Assembly (NCBI GenBank): GCA_964529715.1
Contig: CAZGXI010000042.1
Span: forward strand, 1 to 34,814
DNA from: CAZGXI01 sp964529715
Lineage (GTDB): Bacteria; Chloroflexota; Anaerolineae; Aggregatilineales; Ch27
DNA length: 34,814 bases
Direction: 5' to 3'
Part shown: positions 1 through 7,803 of the stretch, in pieces
Layout: the number at the start of each line of letters is the position of its first letter
Position numbering within the stretch: position 1 is the stretch's first letter
The notes under the pieces: generated by a model
Told to the model about the DNA's origin: nothing
The model's input: only the letters and a program-made list of their open reading frames with translations
The model's database searches: none
Translations under genes and position numbers: made by a program

Positions 1-132
1 GGGGAGATCAAGGTCAAGCTCCACCGTCCGTTGCCGAAAGGCGCAGTCATCAAGCCCGCTCGGACGGAGCGGCCAGGGCGTAACGTCGGCCAGTGGGTCA
101 GGCGTTGCGTTTCGTGTTCACCGGGCGGGTAG
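1..132 (+). pseudogene. Remnant of IS200/IS605-type OrfB (TnpB-like) transposase
   Basis: Frame 1 from the window edge reads GEIKVKLHRPLPKGAVIK, then a degraded stretch ending GQWV, and stops at TAG 130-132. The K-V-K-L-H-R-P-L-P-x-G pattern followed by a G-x-W block is typical of the N-terminal half of TnpB proteins. After GQWV the family pattern (V-A-F-R-V) continues in frame 3, which suggests a frameshift near base 100. No catalytic RuvC or zinc-finger part follows, so this is a broken, truncated copy whose 5' part lies outside the window. The assignment rests on a short motif, so it is only moderately sure. Confidence 0.5.
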
Positions 133-174
133 GATACTCAAAAGTACTTTTCACGTAATTTCCCCCTAGTACAG

Positions 175-202
175 TTGCCTCCCTATAGATTTCCTCTAGA
201 AT
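175..202 (+). promoter_or_regulatory. Candidate sigma70-type promoter for the binding-protein/kinase cassette
   Basis: TTGCCT (175-180, 4/6 match to TTGACA) and TAGAAT (197-202, 5/6 match to TATAAT) are 16 bp apart in a markedly AT-rich stretch, 66 bp before the first gene. A perfect 12-bp palindrome AAAAGTACTTTT lies upstream at 140-151 and could be a regulator site. The rest of 133-268 shows nothing else recognisable. Confidence 0.4.
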
Positions 203-268
203 TTAAATTGTAGCTTCCCGTTTCCAAAGCCTCGCGGCTGCGGATCACGACGACCTGGAGAACATGAT

Positions 269-1282
269 ATGAAGACCAGCAAAATCATCCTGATCCTCAT
301 CGTTATAGGAACGCTTGTTGGGCAGGGTGATGTGCGTGCGCAAGAAAGCGGTCAACACTATATCGTCGGTATTGCCAATATATGGATCACGCCGGCATTT
401 ATGGAGGAGATGGCCGCATTGGGATACGTGGATGGCGAGAACATCACGTACATGATCCCTTCATTTGAAGGTGTGGAATCAGAGCAAATCTGGGACTCGT
501 ACTGGGCGCAGATTCAGGCGATGGTCGATGCCGGGGCCGACGTGTTTGTCACCAATACGGACTCGGACGCGGTTAATCTCCGTGAGCGGGTCGGCGACAT
601 CCCGATTGTGTTCGGGCGTTCCGACGACCCGGTGGCGACCGGCGCTGTGCAGGACCTGGTGACTCCCGGCGGCACCATAACCGGGAACATCACCAACCGT
701 CCGCACGAACGCCGCCTACAGGTGTTGACCGAGATCAATCCGGCGACCGACCGGGTGTACTATCTGTACGGCACGCAGACGGGTGAGGCCGAAACCGTGC
801 TGGCGCAGGTTTTGGCCGTGGCAGAAGAACTGAACATCGAGGTCATTCCGGCACCGATTGCGGACCTGGAGAGTGGGATGGAAGCATTGGAGAACATCCC
901 TGACGGCACCGACTGGCTGTTCTTGACGCCGTATGTACCCTATGACCAGGAATTCTCCCAGGCGTTGCTCACCGTGTCGGAGACTTACCAGATTCCCATC
1001 TCCTATTTTATGTTCGTTCCCGTGCAGGGCTATCTGATGGGCTACGGCCCGAACATCGACGCTAGCGACCGGCAGGCCGCTCGCCAGGTAGACCGCATCC
1101 TGCGCGGTGCTTCCCCGGCCATCCTGCCGGTTCAAACCGCCGAGAACTACCTGTACATCAACCTGGAAGCGGCGGAAGCCCTCCACATGGAAATCCCGGC
1201 CAGCGTTCTGCGCCAGGCTGATCTGATCGTCCGCCCCGGCTATTTCGACAATCCCAACAGCTCGTCGCAGCAAGACTCCTGA
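269..1282 (+). CDS. Orphan ABC-type substrate-binding protein (TrpX/ABC_sub_bind family)
   Basis: This 337-residue exported protein has a signal peptide (about residues 1-25, hydrophobic IILILIVIGTLVG, cleavage near RAQ). The C-terminal half has the pattern of the ABC_sub_bind family (PF04392): GYGPNIDASDRQAARQVDRI, a P-V-Q-T segment, then INLEAAEALHMEIPASVL. Families of this type bind small ligands such as amino acids for an ABC importer. No permease or ATPase lies beside it; the next genes are a sensor kinase and two receiver proteins. I infer it may present its ligand to the kinase sensor domain rather than feed a transporter, or use a transporter encoded elsewhere. GGAG at 257-260 is 8 bases before ATG 269. 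The ligand cannot be told from sequence. Confidence 0.85.
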   Translation: MKTSKIILILIVIGTLVGQGDVRAQESGQHYIVGIANIWITPAFMEEMAALGYVDGENITYMIPSFEGVESEQIWDSYWAQIQAMVDAGADVFVTNTDSDAVNLRERVGDIPIVFGRSDDPVATGAVQDLVTPGGTITGNITNRPHERRLQVLTEINPATDRVYYLYGTQTGEAETVLAQVLAVAEELNIEVIPAPIADLESGMEALENIPDGTDWLFLTPYVPYDQEFSQALLTVSETYQIPISYFMFVPVQGYLMGYGPNIDASDRQAARQVDRILRGASPAILPVQTAENYLYINLEAAEALHMEIPASVLRQADLIVRPGYFDNPNSSSQQDS

Positions 1283-1295
1283 GACCAGGGGAAAG

Positions 1296-1340
1296 GGCGC
1301 CTGTCTGAAACGGGGGCCGTATGTACGGCAGACAGGCGCC
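1296..1340 (+). promoter_or_regulatory. Strong intercistronic hairpin after the binding-protein gene
   Basis: GGCGCCTGTCTG (1296-1307) pairs perfectly with CAGACAGGCGCC (1329-1340). Inside the 21-base loop, CCGTA (1317-1321) pairs with TACGG (1324-1328). There is no T-run after it, and the kinase gene starts 24 bases later. It probably stabilises the upstream message or partly ends transcription, so that the binding protein is made in excess of the kinase. Confidence 0.6.
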
Positions 1341-1363
1341 AATGAGGGAAGAGGAACGATCCC

Positions 1364-3226
1364 ATGTTCAGTAGTTTGCGTATCCGCCTGACATTGCTCT
1401 TCGTCAGCCTGACCATTGTGCCCCTGTTAATCGTAGGGACGCTGATCTCGCTGCGCGGCTTTGACACACTGCAACAGCAGTCCGTCGAGAAGCAGGCGCA
1501 GTTGGCGCGGCAGACGGCGATCAGCCTGGGTGCCTTTTTCAGTGAGCGCCAGAACGAACTCCAGGTGCTGGCGCAGGTCTACGGGCTGGACGCGCTGGAA
1601 CCGCGCGCGCAACGCGACGTCCTGCTGACACTGCTCAGCGCACAGCCTGCCTATTACGAATTGACGCTGGTGAATGGCGACGGCCAGGAAACCATCCGTC
1701 TGACGCGCGGTGAGGTCATTACAACCAACGACCTGGCGAACCGCGCCGATGACCCGTTGTTCCGGGCAGCGGCAGATAGCGGTCAGGTGAGCTTTAGCCC
1801 AGTTTACTTCAACCAAGACGCGCGCGACCGCCTGATTACCATTGCCGTGCCGATGGAAGACCTCTACACCGGCGAGACGGGATACGTCCTGATCGCGGAA
1901 GTGCGCTTCCAGAACGTCGAAGAAGAAGTGCTCCGCAACCTGGGGTTGGGTGAAGGCGAAGATGTCTATGTGGTCGATCAGAACGGCGTGGTGATTGCCC
2001 ACCGTAATCCCAACCTGGTGCTCCGCGAAACAATCTTCAATCCCCCCGAAGTGGCAGGCCGGCATATCGGGTTGAGCGGCAGCGACGTTGTGCTGGCAAC
2101 GGACAAAATCCGGCTGGAGAACCTGGAACTCACAGTCGTCGCCGAAACGACGTATGCCAACGCGACTGCGCTCGCTTCGGACCTGACCCGACTTTCGGCG
2201 ATCATCACCATCGTTACTCTGGTGGTGTCCGGCATTATCGTGATCTGGGCCGTGCGCCGCGTCGTCAAGCCGATCATCGAAGTGGCGCGTGTGGCGAAGG
2301 CTATTCAGGAAGGCGACCTGTCTGCCAAAGCCAACGAGGATGGCCAAGACGAAATCGCCACCTTAGGGCGCGCCTTCAACAGGATGACCGCCCACCTGCA
2401 AGAAACCCTGGATGGCTTGCGCGATCATGTGGAAAAGCTCGAACGGTCCCGCGTCGAGCGCGAAATGCTGATCCGGGATTTGCAGGCCGCCAAGCGTATT
2501 GCGGAAGAGAACTCGCGCCTGAAGTCCGAGTTCCTATCTACCATGTCGCATGAACTGCGCACGCCGATGAATGCCATCGAGGGCTTCACCGGCATCATGC
2601 TGCGGCGGATGGCGGGGGTCGAATACAACGCCAAAGCAGAACGCTATCTGACCAAAATCCAGTCCAACAGCCAACGCTTGCTAAGCCTGATCAACGACTT
2701 TCTCGATCTTTCCCGCATCGAGTCCGGTCGGCTGGAATTGGCTTACCTGCCCATGTCGCTCCCGGAAATGGTGCAACGTTGGCAAGACAACTTGGGCGTT
2801 CTGGCGGAAAACAAGGGGCTGACCTTTGAGGTTACGCTCGACCCCGAACTGTTGCAGACCATCTACGGCGACGAAGAATCGCTCTCCAAGATCGTCACGA
2901 ACCTGGTGGGGAACGCCATCAAATTCACGGAACACGGCTCGGTGACGTTGTCGATCAAAAAGCGCGGCGATCAGATGGAATTGGCCGTCCAGGATACCGG
3001 CATCGGCATCCCGCCTCATGCCCGCGAATTTATCTTTGAGGAGTTTCGCCAGGTGGATCAATCGTCCAAGCGGCAGTACGGCGGCACCGGCCTGGGGCTG
3101 GCAATTGTGCAGAAACTTGTTCGCGCTATGGGCGGCACGGTAACAGTAGACAGCGAAGTGGGGGTCGGCAGTACCTTTACGGTCTTGCTGCCCATCCATC
3201 TGGAAGAACAGCTTGTGAAGGCGTAA
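1364..3226 (+). CDS. Membrane sensor histidine kinase with dCache-like sensor and HAMP domain
   Basis: This is a 620-residue kinase. TM1 spans about residues 8-30 and TM2 about 277-298; they flank an extracytoplasmic region of about 245 residues with a Cache-like character (PAYYELTLVNGDGQE, YVVDQNGVVIAHRNP). HAMP follows at about 297-350, then a coiled segment. In HisKA the phospho-accepting histidine is H396 in MSHELRTP. The HATPase_c domain has the N-box (N517 in NLVGNAIKF), DTGIGIPP and GGTGLGLAI. All motifs for autophosphorylation are present, so it should be active. It carries no receiver of its own; two separate receivers follow at once. The orphan binding protein upstream is a plausible partner of its outer domain. 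Family membership is clear; the signal is unknown. Confidence 0.93.
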   Translation: MFSSLRIRLTLLFVSLTIVPLLIVGTLISLRGFDTLQQQSVEKQAQLARQTAISLGAFFSERQNELQVLAQVYGLDALEPRAQRDVLLTLLSAQPAYYELTLVNGDGQETIRLTRGEVITTNDLANRADDPLFRAAADSGQVSFSPVYFNQDARDRLITIAVPMEDLYTGETGYVLIAEVRFQNVEEEVLRNLGLGEGEDVYVVDQNGVVIAHRNPNLVLRETIFNPPEVAGRHIGLSGSDVVLATDKIRLENLELTVVAETTYANATALASDLTRLSAIITIVTLVVSGIIVIWAVRRVVKPIIEVARVAKAIQEGDLSAKANEDGQDEIATLGRAFNRMTAHLQETLDGLRDHVEKLERSRVEREMLIRDLQAAKRIAEENSRLKSEFLSTMSHELRTPMNAIEGFTGIMLRRMAGVEYNAKAERYLTKIQSNSQRLLSLINDFLDLSRIESGRLELAYLPMSLPEMVQRWQDNLGVLAENKGLTFEVTLDPELLQTIYGDEESLSKIVTNLVGNAIKFTEHGSVTLSIKKRGDQMELAVQDTGIGIPPHAREFIFEEFRQVDQSSKRQYGGTGLGLAIVQKLVRAMGGTVTVDSEVGVGSTFTVLLPIHLEEQLVKA

Positions 3227-3230
3227 ACGC

Positions 3231-3659
3231 ATGGAAACGATACCCGATAATCTGCTCGCTGGCTGGGACATTGTGGTTGTGGACGATGAAGAGGATAGCC
3301 TGGAAGTCGCCGAGGTGATCCTGCTGGAGTATGGGGCCAATGTCCACACAGCAACCAATGGCGCCGATGGTTTACAGGTCGTGCGTAAGGTCAAGCCACG
3401 CTTTATCATCTCAGATCTCTCGATGCCTGTCATGGACGGCTGGGGGTTCATCAATGCGCTCAAGGCGGATCGTGGGTTGGCGGACATCCCTGTAATCGCA
3501 CTGACTGCCCATGCCATGCAAGGGGATCGGGAACGGGCGCTTGCAGCGGGCTTTCACAACTATCTGGTCAAGCCGCTGACTGTCAATACGTTCATCAGGG
3601 ATCTGGTCAATCTGTTGATCGACATTCCCTCGTTGGCTCAGTACTTTGGAGGACGATGA
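3231..3659 (+). CDS. Single-domain response regulator (REC only)
   Basis: This 142-residue protein is a lone receiver domain. The acidic pocket is at VVVDDEED (about 17-22), the phospho-acceptor is D62 in SDLSMPVMDG, the switch threonine is T92 in ALTAHAM and the conserved lysine is K114 in YLVKPL. There is no output domain, so it should pass phosphate on or act by protein contact, as CheY- or Spo0F-like proteins do. It starts 4 bp after the kinase stop and overlaps the next receiver gene by 4 bases (ATGA), so the three genes form one operon. It differs from its neighbour in sequence, so the two are not a recent copy of each other. Confidence 0.9.
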   Translation: METIPDNLLAGWDIVVVDDEEDSLEVAEVILLEYGANVHTATNGADGLQVVRKVKPRFIISDLSMPVMDGWGFINALKADRGLADIPVIALTAHAMQGDRERALAAGFHNYLVKPLTVNTFIRDLVNLLIDIPSLAQYFGGR

Positions 3660-4033
3660 TGGTAAACAAACGGATTCTCGTGGTTGAGGATGACCCGGAC
3701 GGCCAGGAAATGATCACGACCATGCTGCAACACCTGCAATACGTGGTCGATACGGCAGACGATGGCGAGCAGGCGTCCAAGTTCCTGTCTGGTTCCAGTG
3801 TGCCGTACAGCGCCGTCGTCATTGACCTGGCCCTGCCTGGCAAGGATGGCTGGGAATTGCTCAATGAAATTCTGGCCGATCCGCGCACCAGTAACCTGCC
3901 CTGCATCGCCGTCACGGCCTATCATAACTCCAAGCTGCGTGAAGAAGCCCTACGCGCTGGGTTTATGGCCTATTTCCCCAAGCCCATCGACGCGACGATG
4001 TTGGGGCGCGAACTCGCCCGGATCGTGCGGTAA
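3656..4033 (+). CDS. Second single-domain response regulator (REC only)
   Basis: This 125-residue receiver has acidic residues E11-D12-D13, phospho-acceptor D57 in VVIDLALPGKDGW, T87 in AVTAYH and K109 in YFPKPID. It has no DNA-binding or enzymatic output. GGAGG lies 5-9 bases before its ATG, and translation is coupled to the preceding gene by the ATGA overlap. Two lone receivers behind one kinase suggest either a phosphorelay or branching to two targets encoded elsewhere. Met1 and Met2 are adjacent (ATGATG); the first is used here because it gives the overlap. Confidence 0.9.
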   Translation: MMVNKRILVVEDDPDGQEMITTMLQHLQYVVDTADDGEQASKFLSGSSVPYSAVVIDLALPGKDGWELLNEILADPRTSNLPCIAVTAYHNSKLREEALRAGFMAYFPKPIDATMLGRELARIVR

Positions 4034-4080
4034 CGCCGGGGGCTTTGCCCGCGTCAATCGCATACAGTGCCGTTGCCGTC

Positions 4081-4128
4081 GGCCTGCCCTGTCGCTGTTG
4101 GCAGGGTAAGCCGGCGGCGATACTTTTT
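4081..4128 (+). terminator. Rho-independent-type terminator after the signalling cassette
   Basis: CCCTG (4087-4091) pairs with CAGGG (4102-4106), extended outward by GGC (4081-4083) with GCC (4110-4112). Five T follow at 4124-4128. It stands 50 bp after the last receiver gene and before a new promoter. Confidence 0.5.
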
Positions 4129-4164
4129 GGGAAGCTCCCTTCAACTGACTGTTGCCCCCCGGCA

Positions 4165-4193
4165 TTGTCTTTTCACCGAATTCACTGTAAAAC
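4165..4193 (+). promoter_or_regulatory. Candidate promoter for the GH13 phosphorylase gene
   Basis: TTGTCT (4165-4170) and TAAAAC (4188-4193) are 17 bp apart; each matches 4 of 6 consensus bases. The position, between a terminator and the next gene start at 4236, supports it more than the weak match does. Confidence 0.3.
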
Positions 4194-4235
4194 TGCACCC
4201 AGGCAATTCACCATGACGAATGGGGGGCGAACGCT

Positions 4236-5948
4236 TTGGACCGCCTGTATCACAAACTGGCCGTGCTGTATGGGGAAGCGCGCGCACCCGCCATCTTCGA
4301 CCGCCTGATGAAAATCGTCGGGCCGGTTCAACCTTCTGCGACACTGCCCGCGCTGTCCCTATCCGAGCAGGACGTCATCCTCATCACCTACGGCGATCAG
4401 GTGTACAGGCCGGGGGAAGCCCCCCTGTTCACGTTGCACGACCTGTTGAGCCGGACGGTCCGCTCCCTGATCAACACCGTTCACCTCCTGCCTTTTTATC
4501 CCTATTCTTCCGACGACGGCTTCTCGGTCATCGACTATTACGCCGTCAACCCCGCCCTCGGCGGTTGGAAACACATCCATGCCCTGCACGGCGACTTCCG
4601 GCTGATGTTCGACGCCGTGTTCAACCACGTGTCGGTTCAGAGCGCCTGGTTCCAAGCGTTTCTGCGGGGCGAAGCGCCCTACACGGACTATTTCATCACT
4701 GTCGAGCCGGACGCCGATCTGTCGCAAGTCGTCCGCCCGCGCGCCCTGCCGCTGCTGACGCGCTTCGAGACGGCGCGGGGTGCAAAAGACGTCTGGACGA
4801 CCTTCAGCGCCGATCAGGTAGACCTGAACGTGAGCAATCCTGACGTGCTGCTGGACCTTATCCGCGTGCTGCTGTACTACGTCCGGCAGGGTGCGGACCT
4901 GATCCGCCTGGACGCCATCGCTTTCCTGTGGAAGCGGATCGGCACGACCTGCCTGCATTTGCAAGAAACCCATCTGGTGGTCCAACTGCTGCGCGACGTG
5001 TTGGATTTGGTTGCACCGCACGTCATCCTGATCACCGAGACGAACGTCCCGCACGCGGAGAATATCTCCTACTTCGGCGACGGCAGCAACGAGGCGCAGA
5101 TGGTGTACCAGTTTCCCCTGCCGCCGCTGACCCTGCACGCCTTCCACAGTGGTGACGCCCGCGCCCTGACTCGTTGGGCTGCGACACTGCCGCCTGCCGG
5201 TCTGCGTACCACCTTTTTCAACTTCACGGCCTCGCACGACGGGATCGGCGTGCGGCCTGCGCTCGGCCTGCTGACCGACGCCGAGATCGCCGATCTGCTG
5301 CGACGGACCGAAGTGCATGGCGGTTTTGTCTCTTACAAGAACAACAGCGATGGCAGCCAAAGTCCCTACGAACTGAACATCACGTATTTCGATGCTATCA
5401 ACGATCCGGTGCTTACCGCCGCGCAGCCGGATGTGGCTGTCGCGCGTTTTGTCGCGTCGCAGGCCATCGCGCTGGCGCTGGTAGGCGTGCCGGGTATCTA
5501 CTTTCACAGCCTGTTCGGCTCGCGCAATGATCTTGCAGGCGCAGCCCGCACCGGCCAGAAACGTAGCATCAACCGGGAAAAGCTCGACGCCGACCGCCTG
5601 CTGGCAGAACTGGCGGACGAACGCTCGCTCCGCCGCCGGGTCTTCACCCGCTATGCCGATCTGCTACGGGTCCGCGTGCACGAGCAGGCCTTTCATCCCC
5701 TGGGCGGGCAGACCGTTTTGGACGTGCATCCGGCGGTCTTTGCCGTTCAGCGGACCTCTCCCGATGGGCGCGCGTGCGTGATCGCCTTGCACAACGTCGG
5801 TGCGGAGACGCTCAGCGTGGACGCGCCCGCCGGGGAAAGCGGCGCGTGGCGCGACCTGCTCGGCGGGGGACGATACCGGGCCGGGCCGGGCGGCGTGCTG
5901 CGCCTCGCGCTGGCGCCCTATCAAGTGGCCTGGCTCAAGGCGGAATAG
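4236..5948 (+). CDS. GH13_18 glycoside phosphorylase, probably glucosylglycerate phosphorylase
   Basis: This 570-residue protein belongs to the sucrose phosphorylase branch of GH13. Catalytic residues in the usual order are D226 (nucleophile, LIRLDAIAFLWK), E268 (acid/base, LITETNVPH) and D335 (stabiliser, FTASHDGIG). The segments HLLPFYPYSSDDGFSVIDYY (84-102) and DAVFNHVS (126-133) are typical. The stretch NISYFGDGSNEAQMVYQFPL looks like the YcjM-type glucosylglycerate phosphorylases, which split 2-O-glucosylglycerate with phosphate into glucose-1-phosphate and glycerate; sucrose or glucosylglycerol phosphorylase are the alternatives. No signal peptide, so cytoplasmic. TTG 4236 is chosen as start because GGGGGG (4222-4227) sits 8 bases upstream; nearby ATGs at 4213 and 4220 are out of frame. 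A glycosyltransferase fragment follows 27 bp later. Confidence 0.85.
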   Translation: MDRLYHKLAVLYGEARAPAIFDRLMKIVGPVQPSATLPALSLSEQDVILITYGDQVYRPGEAPLFTLHDLLSRTVRSLINTVHLLPFYPYSSDDGFSVIDYYAVNPALGGWKHIHALHGDFRLMFDAVFNHVSVQSAWFQAFLRGEAPYTDYFITVEPDADLSQVVRPRALPLLTRFETARGAKDVWTTFSADQVDLNVSNPDVLLDLIRVLLYYVRQGADLIRLDAIAFLWKRIGTTCLHLQETHLVVQLLRDVLDLVAPHVILITETNVPHAENISYFGDGSNEAQMVYQFPLPPLTLHAFHSGDARALTRWAATLPPAGLRTTFFNFTASHDGIGVRPALGLLTDAEIADLLRRTEVHGGFVSYKNNSDGSQSPYELNITYFDAINDPVLTAAQPDVAVARFVASQAIALALVGVPGIYFHSLFGSRNDLAGAARTGQKRSINREKLDADRLLAELADERSLRRRVFTRYADLLRVRVHEQAFHPLGGQTVLDVHPAVFAVQRTSPDGRACVIALHNVGAETLSVDAPAGESGAWRDLLGGGRYRAGPGGVLRLALAPYQVAWLKAE

Positions 5949-5975
5949 CAGGGTACAGGGAAAACAGAGGGAACG

Positions 5976-6380
5976 GTGAATATCGGCTTCGTTGCGACGC
6001 GGCTGGCGGGCGTGGACGGCGTCAGCCTGGAAACGGCCAAGATTGCCGCTCTGTTGGAACAGATGGGCCACCGCTGCTTTTATTGCGCCGGGGAACTGGA
6101 CCCGCAGGGGCCACCGGGCCGTCTGGTCCCGCTGATGCACTTCAAAGCCCCGACCATTCAGGCGTTGCACGACGAGTCTTTCGGCACGCCTCATGCGCCG
6201 CCCGGCCTGCACCGGCGTATTTACGACGCTGCCGATGCCATCCGTGCCGAACTGGAAGCCTTCGTGCGCACGTTCAGCATCGACCTGATTTTTCCGCAAA
6301 ATGCCTGCGCCATCCCGATGAACATCCCCCTCGGCCTGGCGATCCGCGACCTGGTGGAGCGGACGCGCATCCCCACCTGA
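5976..6380 (+). pseudogene. Truncated glycosyltransferase, N-terminal third only
   Basis: The reading frame starts at GTG 5976 after a GAGGGAA ribosome site and encodes 134 residues. MNIGFVATRLAGVDGVSLET, then GHRCFYCAGELDP, and FSIDLIFPQNACAIPMNIPLGLA, look like the first Rossmann half of GT4-type (GT-B) glycosyltransferases. The frame ends abruptly at TGA 6378-6380 after RTRIPT, just where such proteins normally continue into a His-rich segment. The whole C-terminal donor-binding domain is missing, so the product should be inactive. Downstream coding belongs to another family in another frame. Beside a glucosylglycerate phosphorylase gene, the intact ancestor might have made or elongated a glucoside; this is inference. 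Confidence 0.7.
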
Positions 6381-7798
6381 GCGGCAGGTTTTCGCTGCAA
6401 CGCTGCGCCTACACGCAGTTGACCGAAGGCGGGCCGATCCCACCGCCGTCTGTTCAGGCGCAGATTTTCTATCGGCGTCCGGGCGCGCTCGGCGTGGAAA
6501 ACCCGGCGCCGGGCTGGGCCATCCTGGTAAGTGGCGACGGCGTGGCGCGCGCCGATGGCACGGTCGAGTTCGCGCGAGATGAGCTGCCGCTTCAGGAAGG
6601 TAAGCTCGTGTTCGCACCGGGGCTTACCTCTGGCGAGGCCCAGGTGCGTTTTCATGATCTTCAGCAGGATGACGCCGAAGGGTTCTTGCTGCGCACCCTC
6701 GACATGTGGCGCATGTGCTGGACTGGCTGGTCGCTGGCCGATCACCCGCTGGACGCGCTGCTGCGGCGCGGGCAGGTGTACGGGCTGCTGTGCGCCATTC
6801 CGGTGAGCGACGAGGCGACTTGCATCCTCACCGATCACCAACTGCTGCCGCTCTCGTGGAACCGCGATTCCTATTACACGGCACGCGCCCTGCTGGACTG
6901 GCGGGCGGCAAATGGCCCGGAGGTCGTCCGCCGCCACCTGATCTGGCTGTTCGAGGCGGCGGAGCGCCCGCAGGGATATTGGGGGCGTTCCTACCTGGCG
7001 AACGGGCGCGTCAAGGACGCGGCCTTCCAGCTTGACCAGCAGCTTTTCCCGCTGCTGGAACTGGCTGAGTACACGGCGGAGACCGGTGAGCAGGATACGT
7101 TCACGCGGCTGCACGGGCACATCCGGCCCATTGTGGAAATGCTGCTGGCGCGGCAGGACGGCGACAGCGGGCTGTTTCCCACCGACGAAACGCCCGCCGA
7201 TGACCCGGTGGCGCTGCCCTATCACCTTTCGAGCCACATCCTGCTGTGGCACACCCTGCACCGGATCGCGCCGCTGGCGCAGGATGCGGCGCTCGCCGCC
7301 CTGGCGGAGCGCGTCCGTGCTGCGATCTGGCGGCATTTCGTGGCGGCAAAGGACGGGCGACGGCTCCTGGCTTATCTCACCGACGGCAGAGGGCGGCATC
7401 ACTGCTACCATGACGCCAATGACCTGCCGCTGGCGTTGGCCCCGGCCTGGGATTTCTGCTCTGCCGACGATCCGATCTGGCGGGCGACAATGGCGTTTGC
7501 GTTCTCTCCAGAAAACGAAGGCGGATATTACGCCGGGCCGTTCGGCGGCCTGGGATCGGTGCACACGCCTGCGCCCTGGCCGCTGGGCGACGTGCAGGAA
7601 GGGCTGTTCGCCGCGCTCGCGGGCGACTCGGCTCGGCAGGAGAGTGTTGTCCGGCGATTGCGCGCCGCAGCGCAGTGGGACGGCGCGCTGCCAGAAGCCT
7701 ATGACGCGCTCACGGGCGGCGTGGTCTCGCGGCACTGGTTCGCGTGGCCGGGGGCGGCGCTGACCCTGTTGATCCCCGTCCTGCACCGGGCCGGATAG
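6374..7798 (+). pseudogene. Six-hairpin (alpha/alpha)6 glycosidase-like protein with missing or unclear 5' end
   Basis: From about 6374 the other frame becomes convincingly coding for about 474 codons. Seen motifs include CAYTQLTEGGPIPPP, LPLSWNRDSYYTARALLDW, AAFQLDQQLFPLLELAEY, HCYHDANDLPLALAPAW and VVSRHWFAWPGAAL, which suggest a barrel of the debranching-enzyme/GH63/GH125-like clan with a small beta domain in front. I cannot fix the exact family. The frame is open further upstream to 5774, but that part is a shadow of the phosphorylase and glycosyltransferase genes. There is no ATG or GTG with a ribosome site near the junction; CTG 6377 overlaps the glycosyltransferase TGA, and TTG 6419 is the next option. 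It is either a 5'-truncated gene or one now depending on coupled re-initiation. Confidence 0.6.
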
Positions 7799-7803
7799 CC
7801 CCG

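Noticed and set aside
4359..5507. 382-codon frame antisense to the phosphorylase gene
   Set aside because: It has no recognisable motif and lies wholly opposite a gene with intact catalytic residues.
5774..6373. Upstream part of the open frame that leads into the glycosidase, giving one 674-residue protein
   Set aside because: This part overlaps the phosphorylase C-terminus and the glycosyltransferase head in other frames and reads as Arg/Gly-rich shadow, so the fused protein is not real.
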